35,222 nt of DNA from Holophagaceae bacterium (GCA_003165415.1 PLUC01000099.1:1-35222); one strand, 5' to 3'. Numbered from the stretch's first letter, positions 17,977-26,256 are shown. Program-made: numbers and translations. Notes: a model not told the origin generated them from the sequence alone.

Positions 17977-18895
17977 CGATCTTCACCCGGGGATCGATGA
18001 CCGCGTACATGATGTCCACGAGGATGTTCATGATGACCACCAGGGCGCCGAAGAAGATGGTCACGCCGAGGATGACGGCGTAGTCCCGGTCGCCGATGGA
18101 GCTCACGTAGTCCCGGCCGATGCCGGGGATGGAGAAGATGCGCTCCACCACGAAGCTGCCGGTGAGGAGGGTGGCGATGAGCGGGCCGAGGTAGGTCACC
18201 ACCGGAATGATGGCGTTGCGCAGGGCGTGCTTCAGGACCACCATGAGCTCGCTCAGGCCCTTGGCCCGGGCGGTGCGGATGTAGTCCTGGCGCATCACCT
18301 CGAGCATGCTGGAGCGCATGAGCCGGGCGATGTAGGCGATGGGGGCCACCGCCAGGCCGGTCACCGGCAGCAGATAGTGCTTCCAGGTGGTGAGGCCGAA
18401 GGTGGGCAGCCACTTCAGCACGACGGCGAACAGGTAGAGCAGGAGCACCGTGAGCACGAAGCTGGGGATGGAGATGCCGACGGTGGCGAAGATCATGGAG
18501 GCGCGGTCCGGCCACTTGCCCCGCCGCAGGGCGGAGATGATGCCGAGCGGAATGCCCAGCAGCAGGGCCACCAGGGTCGCCACGAAGCCGACCCTGGCCG
18601 AGACCGGGAAGCCCCGCGCCACGATCTCGTTCACCGACACGTCCAGTTCCTGGAAGGAGACCCCCAGGTCGCCGTGCAGAAGGTTGCCCATGTACCTCAG
18701 GTACTGCACCGAGACCGGCTGGTCGAGCCCGTAGCGCTGCTCGATCTGGGCGATGACCTCCTCCGGCACCTTGCGTTCCGCTGCGGGGCTGAACGGCCCG
18801 CCGGGGATGGCCCGGGTGAGGAAGAAGGTCAGGGTCACCAGCGTGATCATGGTGATCACGCCGGCCCAGATTCGCTTCAGGATGTAGCCGAGCAC
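17969..18895 (-). CDS. oppB: Oligopeptide ABC transporter permease OppB
   Basis: The 308-residue inner-membrane permease shows the OppB/DppB pattern: an N-terminal membrane helix from LGYILKRIWAG, the FFLTRAIPGGPF segment, the periplasmic YGLDQPVSVQYLRYM, five further membrane segments, and the EAA motif region YIRTARAKGLSE. It forms the peptide channel with OppC. The start is GTG at 18895, six bases after the oppA stop, with a poor ribosome-binding site overlapping the gene end, so translation may depend on coupling to oppA. Confidence 0.92.
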   Translation of the reverse strand: MLGYILKRIWAGVITMITLVTLTFFLTRAIPGGPFSPAAERKVPEEVIAQIEQRYGLDQPVSVQYLRYMGNLLHGDLGVSFQELDVSVNEIVARGFPVSARVGFVATLVALLLGIPLGIISALRRGKWPDRASMIFATVGISIPSFVLTVLLLYLFAVVLKWLPTFGLTTWKHYLLPVTGLAVAPIAYIARLMRSSMLEVMRQDYIRTARAKGLSELMVVLKHALRNAIIPVVTYLGPLIATLLTGSFVVERIFSIPGIGRDYVSSIGDRDYAVILGVTIFFGALVVIMNILVDIMYAVIDPRVKIDE

Positions 18896-18901
18896 TCCGT
18901 G

Positions 18902-20479
18902 CTACTCGATGTGGGCGTATTCGAAGCAGGTGTGCCCCAGGTAGGTCTTGAACAGGCCCTTGACGCTGGGCTTGCAGACCACCCGCGCCAGGTAGTAGTA
19001 GGCCGGCATGACCGGCATGTCGGTGGCGAGGATCTTCTCCGCCGCGACGAAATTGGCCATGCGCACCTTCTGGTCCGAGCTCTTGTGGTTGGCCTCGATC
19101 AGGCTGTCGTAGGCGGGGTTCGACCAGCGGTTGTTCTGCGTGTTCTGGCTGCTCTGGAAGATCTCCAGGTTGGTCATGGGATCGGAGTAGTCGCCGCTCC
19201 AGCCGTCGGCGCCGATGTTGAAGTTGCCCGCGTGCAGCTGGCCCCAGTAGACCTTGGGCTCGAAGTTCTGGATGTCCACGGTGACGCCGAGGTTGGTCTT
19301 CCACATGGCCTGGAGGGCCTGGCACAGGTCCTTGGCCTGCTGGTTGGCCTGGCAGATGATCGTCGCCTTGGGGAAGCCCTGGCCGTTGGGATAGCCGGCG
19401 GCGGCCATGAGCTTCCTGCCTTCGCCGATGTCTTCCTTGATCGGGTCGCCGACCACATCGCGGAAGGCCTTGGTGGTCTGCACGCCGTGGTTGATGCCGT
19501 AGGGCACGAAGCCCAGCGCCGGCTTCTCGCTGGTCTGCAGGATGTTCTTCACGAGCTGGGCGCGGTTGATGGAGATGCTGAAGGCGCGGCGCACCCGGGC
19601 ATCGTTGAAGGGCCTGACCGAGGTGTTGAAGTCATAGAAGTACACCCCGATCCGGGGGAAGGCGTTCAGCTCCGGGGTGCCCTGGTACTTCCTCAGTCCC
19701 TCGACACTGGGGTCCTCGAAGGCCTGGATTTCGTTGGTCTGGTAGGCGGCGAGCTGGGCTTCCTGGGCCTCGATGACCTCGATGTCGAGGGTGTCCAGCT
19801 TCACCTTGGCGGCGTCCAGGTAGTAGGGGTTCTTGGTGAGGATGTAGTGCTGCTTGGGCTTGTACTCGGTCAGGCGGAAGGGACCGTTGCCGATGAAGGT
19901 CTTGAGGTTCTTGGTCCACGGCTCCGGGCCTTCCACCAGGTCCTTGCGCACCGGCATGTAGGCGGTGACGCAGAGCAGGTCGGGGAAATAGGGGGTGGGG
20001 TTCTCCAGGGTGACCTTGAGCGTCCTGGCATCCAGCGCCTGGACCCCCAGCTGGTCCACCGGGACCTTGCCCTCCACCACGGCCTTGCCGTTCTTCAGGT
20101 AGTAGAGATAGAAGGATGCGGGGGAGGCGGTCTTGGGGTTGGCCACACGCTTCCAGGAGTATTCGAAGTCCTGGGCGGTCACCGGCTTGCCGTCCGACCA
20201 CTTGGCGCCTTCGGCGATGGTGAAGGTATAGATGGTCTTGGTCTTGTCCAGCTTGTAGCCGCTGGCCATGCCCGGGACCGGGCGGCCGTTGGGGTCCAGT
20301 TTCTCCAGGCCCGTGAACAGGGCCTTGAGCACGGTGGAGGCCCGGAACCATTCGTTGAGATTGGGATCCAGGGTCTGCGCCTCGCCGCCCAGGGCGTAGA
20401 CCAGTTTCTGCGGCGGGGCCGCGGCCAGGGGAACGAGCAAGCCGAGCGAGAGCAGGACAGAAGCCAGGCGCATCTTCAT
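18902..20479 (-). CDS. oppA: Oligopeptide-binding protein OppA (SBP family 5)
   Basis: The 525-residue extracytoplasmic solute-binding protein has a signal peptide (about residues 1-21, ending LAAA) and no lipobox cysteine, so it is probably free in the periplasm. Conserved SBP_bac_5 segments are present: LDPNLNEWF near the start, AKWSDGKPVTAQDFEYSWKR, IGNGPFRLTEY, and DARVRRAFSISINR. The E. coli OppA/MppA type fits best. The ATG has GGAGG at good spacing. It is the first gene of the leftward opp operon; its leader would include or border the long hairpin at 20513-20558. Confidence 0.93.
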   Translation of the reverse strand: MKMRLASVLLSLGLLVPLAAAPPQKLVYALGGEAQTLDPNLNEWFRASTVLKALFTGLEKLDPNGRPVPGMASGYKLDKTKTIYTFTIAEGAKWSDGKPVTAQDFEYSWKRVANPKTASPASFYLYYLKNGKAVVEGKVPVDQLGVQALDARTLKVTLENPTPYFPDLLCVTAYMPVRKDLVEGPEPWTKNLKTFIGNGPFRLTEYKPKQHYILTKNPYYLDAAKVKLDTLDIEVIEAQEAQLAAYQTNEIQAFEDPSVEGLRKYQGTPELNAFPRIGVYFYDFNTSVRPFNDARVRRAFSISINRAQLVKNILQTSEKPALGFVPYGINHGVQTTKAFRDVVGDPIKEDIGEGRKLMAAAGYPNGQGFPKATIICQANQQAKDLCQALQAMWKTNLGVTVDIQNFEPKVYWGQLHAGNFNIGADGWSGDYSDPMTNLEIFQSSQNTQNNRWSNPAYDSLIEANHKSSDQKVRMANFVAAEKILATDMPVMPAYYYLARVVCKPSVKGLFKTYLGHTCFEYAHIE

Positions 20480-20512
20480 GGTTGCCTCCAGGGTGGGCGA
20501 TGATGGGGTTTC

Positions 20513-20558
20513 GGGGTCGTTGCGAAATAACCTGTTAAGGTTATTTCGCTACGACCCC
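20513..20558. repeat. Long hairpin between divergent oppA and bzaF, with a displaced partial copy
   Basis: Arms 20513-20533 and 20538-20558 are 21 bases each and pair with a single T-T mismatch (20521/20550) around the loop GTTA. The inner 12 pairs are perfect. A partial copy lies 48 bases on: ACCTGTCCAGGTTATTTC at 20578-20595 matches 20530-20547 at 16 of 18 positions, followed by GACGAC against TACGAC. The arms contain an AT-rich core (GAAATAACCT) unlike the surrounding GC-rich sequence. It is too far from any gene end to be a terminator for known genes. A dispersed REP/MITE-like repeat or a large operator are the options. Confidence 0.7.
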
Positions 20559-20654
20559 TTATGCCGGGGCCGCAACGACCTGTCCAGGTTATTTCAAGAC
20601 GACGGCTTCGGGGTGGCGGTGGTTTCATTCTGACCCCAAACCTGTCATGTTAAA

Positions 20655-20719
20655 GGCACTTTCGTGCCAGAGGCACGGGAAGCGGGTGCGAACCTCCCCG
20701 GCGCGCACCGCCCGGGAGG
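20655..20719 (+). promoter_or_regulatory. Cobalamin-riboswitch-core-like leader with ribosome-site-sequestering hairpin
   Basis: This leader ends five bases before the bzaF start. GGGAA (20677-20681), a stem-loop GGGTGCGAACCTCCC (20684-20698), and CGCGCA-CG (20702-20710) follow in the order and spacing of the conserved core of cobalamin riboswitches such as that of E. coli btuB. CCTCCC at 20693-20698 is also complementary to the ribosome-binding site GGGAGG at 20714-20719, so the core stem and a sequestering hairpin exclude each other. GTGCC at 20664-20668 can pair with GGCAC either upstream (20655-20659) or downstream (20672-20676). The 3' part of a full riboswitch, including the B12 box, is not seen, so this is a short or variant element, or a chance resemblance. 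Confidence 0.42.
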
Positions 20720-20724
20720 CCCGT

Positions 20725-22035
20725 ATGACCACGCAGCTCCAGTTCGCCCAGCAGGGCCAGATCACCGACCCCATGCGGGCCGTCGCCTGCGGGGAGGGCC
20801 TGGCCCCGGAGCTGGTGCGGGACCGGGTGGGCCAGGGCACCATCGTCATACCCTGCAATCCCAACCGCAAAGCCCAGCGGGTCGTGGGCATCGGCCTGGG
20901 CCTGCGCACCAAGATCAACGCCAGCATCGGCACCAGCTCCGACATCTGCGACCTGGAGCTGGAGCTGCGCAAGGCGCGCATCGCCGAGGCGGAGGGCGCC
21001 GACACCCTGATGGAGCTCAGCGCCGGGGGCGACCTGGACCGCATCCGCCGGGAAGTGCTGGCCGCCACCGCCCTGCCCGTGGGCAACGTGCCGCTCTACC
21101 AGGCCTTCTGCGAAGCGGGCCGGAAGTACGGGGACCCCAACAAACTGGACCCGGAGTACCTGTTCGAGCTGATCGAACGGCAGCTGGCCGACGGCCTCAG
21201 CTTCATGGCCATCCACTGCGGCCTCAACCGTTTCACCCTGGAGCGGCTGCGCAAGCAGGGCTACCGCTACGGCGGCCTGGTGAGCAAGGGCGGCACCTTC
21301 CTGGTCTCCTGGATGGAGACCAACCACAAGGAGAACCCGCTGTACGAGCAGTTCGACCGGGTGGCGGGACTCCTGGCCAAGTACGACGCGGTGCTTTCCC
21401 TGGGCAACGGGGTGCGGGCCGGGGCCATCCACGACAGCCACGACCGGGCCCAGATGGCGGAAATGATCCTCAACTGCGAACTGGCCGAGATCGGCCGCGG
21501 CCTGGGCTGCCAGATGATGGTGGAAGGTCCCGGCCACGTGCCCCTGGACGAGATCGAGGCCAACATCATCCTGGAAAAGCGCATGAGCGGCGGCGCGCCG
21601 TACTACGTGCTGGGCCCGCTCCCCGCCGACCGCGGCGCCGGCTACGACCACATCACCGCCGCCATCGGCGCCGCCGAGGCCGCCCGCTACGGCGCCGACC
21701 TCATCTGCTACATCACCCCCGCCGAGCACCTGGCCCTGCCCAACGAGGACGACGTGCGCGAGGGCGTGCGCGCCACCCGCCTGGCCGCCCAAATCGGCGA
21801 CCTGGCCAAGTACCCCGAGCGGCGGGACCTGGAGAAGCGCGCCGCCCTCACCCGCCGCGACAGCCGCTGGGCCGAGCACCTGGACCTGCTGCTGTTCCCG
21901 GAGAAGGCCAAGGAGATCCGGGCCAGCCGGATGCCAGCCAAGGAAGAGACCTGCACCATGTGCGGGGATTTCTGCGCCAACCGCAAGGGCATGGAACTGT
22001 TCAGCGACTGCATCGGACCTGACAAGCGGCTGTAG
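20725..22035 (+). CDS. bzaF: ThiC-family radical SAM enzyme, probably 5-hydroxybenzimidazole synthase BzaF
   Basis: The 436-residue protein is a ThiC homologue of the short form, with the C-terminal iron-sulfur motif C410-x2-C413-x3-C417. ThiC makes the thiamin pyrimidine from aminoimidazole ribotide; BzaF makes 5-hydroxybenzimidazole, the B12 lower ligand precursor, from the same substrate. Positions that are nearly constant in ThiC differ here: DLSTGGD is ELSAGGD (97-103), the LHAG motif is IHCG (H164, C165), and DGxRPG is NGVRAG (N228-G233), followed by AIHDSHDRAQ. These changes, plus the cobalamin-like leader, favour BzaF. No other thi or cob gene is nearby. The ATG at 20725 has GGGAGG at five bases. 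ThiC remains the main alternative; the family itself is certain. Confidence 0.65.
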   Translation: MTTQLQFAQQGQITDPMRAVACGEGLAPELVRDRVGQGTIVIPCNPNRKAQRVVGIGLGLRTKINASIGTSSDICDLELELRKARIAEAEGADTLMELSAGGDLDRIRREVLAATALPVGNVPLYQAFCEAGRKYGDPNKLDPEYLFELIERQLADGLSFMAIHCGLNRFTLERLRKQGYRYGGLVSKGGTFLVSWMETNHKENPLYEQFDRVAGLLAKYDAVLSLGNGVRAGAIHDSHDRAQMAEMILNCELAEIGRGLGCQMMVEGPGHVPLDEIEANIILEKRMSGGAPYYVLGPLPADRGAGYDHITAAIGAAEAARYGADLICYITPAEHLALPNEDDVREGVRATRLAAQIGDLAKYPERRDLEKRAALTRRDSRWAEHLDLLLFPEKAKEIRASRMPAKEETCTMCGDFCANRKGMELFSDCIGPDKRL

Positions 22036-22352
22036 TTCCCAGCTATGAATTCAGACCTGGCGGGTCTCAGACGCTGCTCGTCTGATTGCATGAAAACAAA
22101 GTCTTTCAATATTTTTTTATCGAGAAGTACATTCTATATGGTGACAGATCAGGTAAGCGGTCTCAGTCGGAACCAGGCAAGCACTTCCCTGGTTTGCGAC
22201 GAGTTCCTCTTAAATCCAGTCCGCTGAGGCTGTCGGCCGTTCCGGTTCCTCGTAAAGATTTGGGTTTCTGATTCAAATAGGGTTCCTTTCCGGGCACAGA
22301 CATCCGGCGAAGGACGGCGCCGAAGGCTTGTCTCAACCCATGGAGTTTTCCT
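22036..22352. other. Intergenic region: hairpin after bzaF and an AT-rich segment before the CoA-transferase operon
   Basis: No gene is supported in these 317 bases. A hairpin TCAGACG (22067-22073), loop CTGCT, CGTCTGA (22079-22085) lies 32 bases after the bzaF stop; it has no T-run after it, so a terminator role is uncertain. Bases about 22100-22140 are AT-rich (run of T at about 22111-22118, TATATG at 22135-22140) and may hold the promoter of the operon beginning at 22353, though no good -35 box is visible. A 60-codon frame at 22045 lacks coding features. Confidence 0.4.
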
Positions 22353-23945
22353 ATGACCAAAGTGATTCGTAGCGAGGAAGTGGCGGCCCTCATCAAGGAT
22401 GGCGCGACCGTTGGCGCGAGTGCCATCACTCTGGCCGGCTGGCCGGAAGAAGTGGCCATGGCCATGGAGAAGAGCTTCATTGAGACCAGCCATCCCGCTG
22501 GGCTCACCGTGGTCCACGGCGCCGGGATCGGGGACTGGAAGACCAAGGGAACCCAGCACTTTGCCCACCCGGGAATGGTGCGCCGCTGGATCGGCGGGCA
22601 CACCGGGGTCTCCACCGACTTCGCCAAGATGATCATCGACGGGGGCTGCGAGGGCTATTGCCTGCCCCAGGGCGTGATCTGCCAGCTGTGGCGGGAGATC
22701 GCCGCGCACCGCCCGGGGGTGATCACCAAGATCGGCCTGGGCACCTTCGTGGATCCCCGGCTCGAAGGCGGCAAGATGAACAAGGCCACCACCAAGGAGC
22801 TGGTCCGGGTGATCGAGCTGGATGGCGAGGAATGGCTGCACTATCCCACCTTCCCGGTGGACGTGGCGATCATCCGCGGCACCACCGCTGACGAGGACGG
22901 CAACCTGACCCTGGAGAACGAAGGAGCGCTGATGGAGTGCCTGCCGCTGGCCCAGGCGGCCAGGAACAGCGGCGGCATCGTCATCGCGCAGGTGGAATAC
23001 CTGGCCAAGACGGGCACGCTGAACCCCATGAGTGTCCGGGTGCCGGGGGTGCTGGTGGACTACATCGTCATCGCCAAGCCGGAGAACCACTGGCAGGCGG
23101 GCGCCACCTACTACAACCCGGCCTTCTCCGGCCAGATAAAAGTGCCCCTCAATGCCATTCCCGAGCTGCCCCTGGACGAGCGTCTGGTGATGGCCCGCCG
23201 CGCGGCCATGGAACTGACCCCGGGCTCCATCGTCAACCTGGGCATCGGCGTGCCGGACGGCGTGGCCATCGTGGCTTCCATGGAGGGCGCGGCCGACCTG
23301 CTGACCCTGACCAGCGAATCGGGCGCCATCGGCGGGGTGCCGGCCGGGGGCCAGAACTTCGGCATGTCCTTCAACGCCCAGGCCATGGTGGAACAGCAGG
23401 CGCAGTTCGACTGGTATGACGGCGGCGGGCTGGACCAGGCCTTCCTGGGCGCGGCCGAAGTGGACCGGAACGGCAACGTCAACGTCAGCAAGTTCAAGGG
23501 GCGCTGCGTGGGCTGCGGCGGGTTCATCAACATTACCCAGAACGCCAAGAAAGTGGTCTACTGCGGCACCTTCACCGCCGGCGGCCTGAAGGTCCTGGTG
23601 GCCGACGGCAAGCTGGTCATCGCCCAGGAAGGCCGGGGCAAGAAGTACGTGAACAAGGTGGAGCAGGTGACCTTCAGCGGCGCCTATGCCACCAAGACCA
23701 GACAGCCGGTGCTCTACATCACCGAGCGCTGCGTATTCGAGCTGCGGGAGGGCGTGCTGACCCTCACCGAAATCGCGCCGGGGATGGACCTGGAGCGGGA
23801 CATCCTCGCCCAGATGGAGTTCCGGCCGGCCATCGCCAAGGACCTCAAGCTGATGCCCGCGGAGATCTTCCACGCCAAGTGGGGCGGGCTGCGCCAGATC
23901 ATCGAAACCAAGAGGACGCCGGCCCCCGAGCTGGTCCTCGTCTAA
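22353..23945 (+). CDS. pct: Propionate-type (acetate/acyl) CoA-transferase
   Basis: The 530-residue family I CoA-transferase exchanges CoA between acyl-CoA and a free short-chain acid through a glutamyl-CoA intermediate. The catalytic glutamate is E322 in TSESGAIGG, at the position expected from Clostridium propionicum propionate CoA-transferase (Glu324), and the oxyanion glycine loop GIGVPDG precedes it. Both halves (alpha residues about 1-270, beta about 275-520) are fused, as in Pct/YdiF. The ATG follows GGAG. It heads an operon with two acyl-CoA dehydrogenases, EtfBA, FixCX and a MaoC hydratase, so its likely role is activating the acid that those enzymes handle. Specificity for propionate rather than butyrate, lactate or acrylate is not settled. 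Confidence 0.85.
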   Translation: MTKVIRSEEVAALIKDGATVGASAITLAGWPEEVAMAMEKSFIETSHPAGLTVVHGAGIGDWKTKGTQHFAHPGMVRRWIGGHTGVSTDFAKMIIDGGCEGYCLPQGVICQLWREIAAHRPGVITKIGLGTFVDPRLEGGKMNKATTKELVRVIELDGEEWLHYPTFPVDVAIIRGTTADEDGNLTLENEGALMECLPLAQAARNSGGIVIAQVEYLAKTGTLNPMSVRVPGVLVDYIVIAKPENHWQAGATYYNPAFSGQIKVPLNAIPELPLDERLVMARRAAMELTPGSIVNLGIGVPDGVAIVASMEGAADLLTLTSESGAIGGVPAGGQNFGMSFNAQAMVEQQAQFDWYDGGGLDQAFLGAAEVDRNGNVNVSKFKGRCVGCGGFINITQNAKKVVYCGTFTAGGLKVLVADGKLVIAQEGRGKKYVNKVEQVTFSGAYATKTRQPVLYITERCVFELREGVLTLTEIAPGMDLERDILAQMEFRPAIAKDLKLMPAEIFHAKWGGLRQIIETKRTPAPELVLV

Positions 23946-23962
23946 GGAAAGGTGGATTGAAC

Positions 23963-25120
23963 ATGAGCATTCTCACCGCAGAGCAGAAACAGATCCAGGC
24001 GCAGGCCACGGCCTTCGTCGCCAAGGAGATCATTCCGTTCGCCGAGAAGTTCGACAAGGCCGGCGAGTTCCATCCCTACCTGCTGGACGCGGCCCGGGAG
24101 AGCAGGATCTTCGCCATGGCCGTGCCCATGGCCTTCGGCGGGCTGGAATACAGCGCGCTGACCCAGGCCGTGGTGCTGGAGGCCTGGGGCTACGGCTGCG
24201 CCGGCATGGCCACGACCCTGGCGGCGAGCGTGCTGAGCATGGACTCGGTGCTGGTGGCCGGGACCGAGGCCCAGAAGAAGCAGTTCTTCGACCCCATGGT
24301 GCGCGGCGAGATCGGCTCGTTCGGCCTGACCGAGCCCAGCGCCGGATCCGACGCCGGCAACGGCAAGTCCACGGCCGTCCGGGTGGGTGACGAGTACGTG
24401 ATCAACGGCAGCAAGTGCTGGATCACCAACGGCGGCTATTCCAGCGTGTTCGTGATCTACGCGCTCACCGATCCCGCGGCGGGCATGAAGGGCATCAGCG
24501 CCTTCATCGTCGAGAAGGGCACCCCCGGCTTCACCATCGGCACCGTGGACCACAAGCTGGGCATCCGCAGCTCCAACACCGTGGAGCTGCTATTCAAGGA
24601 CGTGCACATCCCGGCCGCCAACCTCCTGGGCAAGGAAGGCGAGGGCATGAAGATCGCCATGAAGACCCTGGACATGGCCCGCCCGGCCATCGCCAGCCTG
24701 AGCCTGGGCCTGGCCCAGCGCGCGCTGGACGAGTGCGTGAAGCACATGCAGAAGCTGTATCCCGAGAAGGCCCAGCCCGGCCAGACCCTGCAGTTCAAGC
24801 TGGCCGACATGCGCATCGAGATCGAAGCGGCCCGTCAGCTGCTCTACCACGCCATGAACCTGCGCGACGCCGGCCTGCCCTACTCCGCCGAGTCGGCCAT
24901 GACCAAGACCTTCAGCTCGGATGTGGCCATGAAGATCACCACCCAGGCCGTGCAACTCATGGGAGCCTACGGCTACACCTCGGTGCTGGCCAAGCTCATG
25001 CGCGACGCCAAGATCATGCAGATCTACGAAGGCACCAACCAAATCCAGCGACTGGTGATCTCCCGCGCGGTGCTGGCACCGGCACGGCCCGCCGTCGCAG
25101 TCCAGAAAGGCGGCAACTGA
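23963..25120 (+). CDS. Acyl-CoA dehydrogenase, subunit-like 1 (lacks the R-x-x-F-G motif)
   Basis: The 385-residue flavoprotein would insert or reduce the alpha-beta double bond of an acyl-CoA. It keeps LTEPSAGSD (L122-D130) and the catalytic glutamate E356 in IYEGTNQIQR. The R-x-x-F-G motif that in most family members contacts the FAD of the neighbouring subunit is absent: at residues about 258-275 the sequence is CVKHMQKLYPEKAQPG instead. Length is normal. The ATG at 23963 follows AAGGTGG. It overlaps the next dehydrogenase gene (TGATG), a sign of coupled expression. The complementary defect in that partner suggests one hetero-oligomeric enzyme. A butyryl-CoA-dehydrogenase-like short-chain role is the default guess. 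Confidence 0.88.
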   Translation: MSILTAEQKQIQAQATAFVAKEIIPFAEKFDKAGEFHPYLLDAARESRIFAMAVPMAFGGLEYSALTQAVVLEAWGYGCAGMATTLAASVLSMDSVLVAGTEAQKKQFFDPMVRGEIGSFGLTEPSAGSDAGNGKSTAVRVGDEYVINGSKCWITNGGYSSVFVIYALTDPAAGMKGISAFIVEKGTPGFTIGTVDHKLGIRSSNTVELLFKDVHIPAANLLGKEGEGMKIAMKTLDMARPAIASLSLGLAQRALDECVKHMQKLYPEKAQPGQTLQFKLADMRIEIEAARQLLYHAMNLRDAGLPYSAESAMTKTFSSDVAMKITTQAVQLMGAYGYTSVLAKLMRDAKIMQIYEGTNQIQRLVISRAVLAPARPAVAVQKGGN

Positions 25121-26256
25121 TGAGCATCCTCCTGACCGAAGAACAGCAACTGATTGGCCAGAGCGCCCGGGATTTCGCCAAGGAATACCTGGAGCCGATG
25201 GTCCTGGAGATGGACCGCACCGGTCAGTACCCGGCCGCGGTGGTGAAGCAGCTGGCGGCCCAGGATTTCCTCGGGCTCTTCCTGGCGGGCGAGTACGGCG
25301 GAGCCGAGGCCGGCTACGTCAGCCTGGTGGAAGTGGTCGAGAACCTGTCGCGGGTGAGCGCGGCGGTGGCCTCCATCATGGTCAACCATGCACTGGCCGC
25401 CTACGCCATCCAGCGCTGGGGCAGCCCGGAGCAGAAGAAGACCTGCCTGCCCAAGCTGGCGGCGGGCGAGGTACTGGGCGCCTTCGCGGTGTTCGAGCAC
25501 GGCCCCACGCCGGGCGTCGGCGCCGGCGCCCTGATGGCGACCAAGCTCCCCGAGGGCTGGGCGCTCAAGGGCACCAAGGCGTTCGTGCGCAACGCCGGTG
25601 TGGCCGGCGCCTATGTGGTGCTGGCCTGCACCGACCCCGCGGCCGGCGCCAAGTCGCTGGCGGCTTTCATCGTCAACGCCAAGGCCAGTGGCCTGACCGT
25701 GGGCGCGCCCTATGAAACCATGGGCCTGAAGGGCTGCCCCATGGCCGACCTGGTGTTCGACAATGTGATGGTGACCGATACCGCCATCCTGGGCGGCAGC
25801 ACCGACGGCTCCGCCATCATGACCGAAACCCTGGCCCTGGCCTCGGTGGCGGAAGCCGCCCAGACCGTGGGCATCGGACAGGCGGCGGTGGAGCACGCCG
25901 CGGCCTACGCCAAGACCCGGATCCAGTTCGGCCGCCCCATCGCGTCCCTGCAGGCGATCCAGACCCTCCTGGCAGAAGTGGCGGCGGACTGCCACCTGGC
26001 ACGCCTGGGCCTGCGCTATGCGGCCCAGCTCATGGACGACGGCGAGCCGTTCCTGGTGGAGGCCGCCATGGTCAAGCAGTTCCTGGCGCGCTTCGGCGCC
26101 AAGATGCTGATCGACACCGTGCAGGTGGAAGGTGGCTTCGGCTACTCCGAAACCATGCCGCTGCCCCGCCTATTCCGGGACATCGCCGGCACCACCCTGC
26201 TGGAAGCCCCCGCCGACTACCCCGAAAAGACCATCGCCGCAGCTCTGCTCGCATAG
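25120..26256 (+). CDS. Acyl-CoA dehydrogenase, subunit-like 2 (lacks the LTEPxAGSD motif)
   Basis: The 378-residue protein keeps R267-x-x-F270-G271 (TRIQFGRP) and a glutamate E362 aligned with the catalytic one, but the FAD/substrate loop LTEPxAGSD is replaced by FEHGPTPG around residues 125-132, and the EGT following the catalytic residue is EAP. Its partner immediately upstream shows the reverse pattern. In Mycobacterium steroid metabolism, pairs of acyl-CoA dehydrogenases form alpha2beta2 enzymes that bind FAD at only two of four sites; the same arrangement is inferred here. The start overlaps the stop of the preceding gene. It is followed after 13 bases by etfB, its probable electron acceptor's gene. 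Confidence 0.86.
   Translation: MSILLTEEQQLIGQSARDFAKEYLEPMVLEMDRTGQYPAAVVKQLAAQDFLGLFLAGEYGGAEAGYVSLVEVVENLSRVSAAVASIMVNHALAAYAIQRWGSPEQKKTCLPKLAAGEVLGAFAVFEHGPTPGVGAGALMATKLPEGWALKGTKAFVRNAGVAGAYVVLACTDPAAGAKSLAAFIVNAKASGLTVGAPYETMGLKGCPMADLVFDNVMVTDTAILGGSTDGSAIMTETLALASVAEAAQTVGIGQAAVEHAAAYAKTRIQFGRPIASLQAIQTLLAEVAADCHLARLGLRYAAQLMDDGEPFLVEAAMVKQFLARFGAKMLIDTVQVEGGFGYSETMPLPRLFRDIAGTTLLEAPADYPEKTIAAALLA

Noticed and set aside
17903-20503. An 866-codon rightward open frame across oppB and oppA
   Set aside because: Antisense shadow of two well-supported opp genes; composition is dominated by Gly, Val, Asp, His and Gln with no recognisable fold.
20480-20724. TPP (thiamin) riboswitch upstream of the ThiC-family gene
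   Set aside because: The conserved CTGAGA and ACCTGATCTGGATAATGCC elements are absent; the GGTTATTTC motifs belong to a symmetrical hairpin, and the segment next to the gene looks cobalamin-like instead.
22045-22227. A 60-codon rightward frame after bzaF
   Set aside because: No ribosome-binding site, low coding quality, and it spans the hairpin and AT-rich promoter-like segment.
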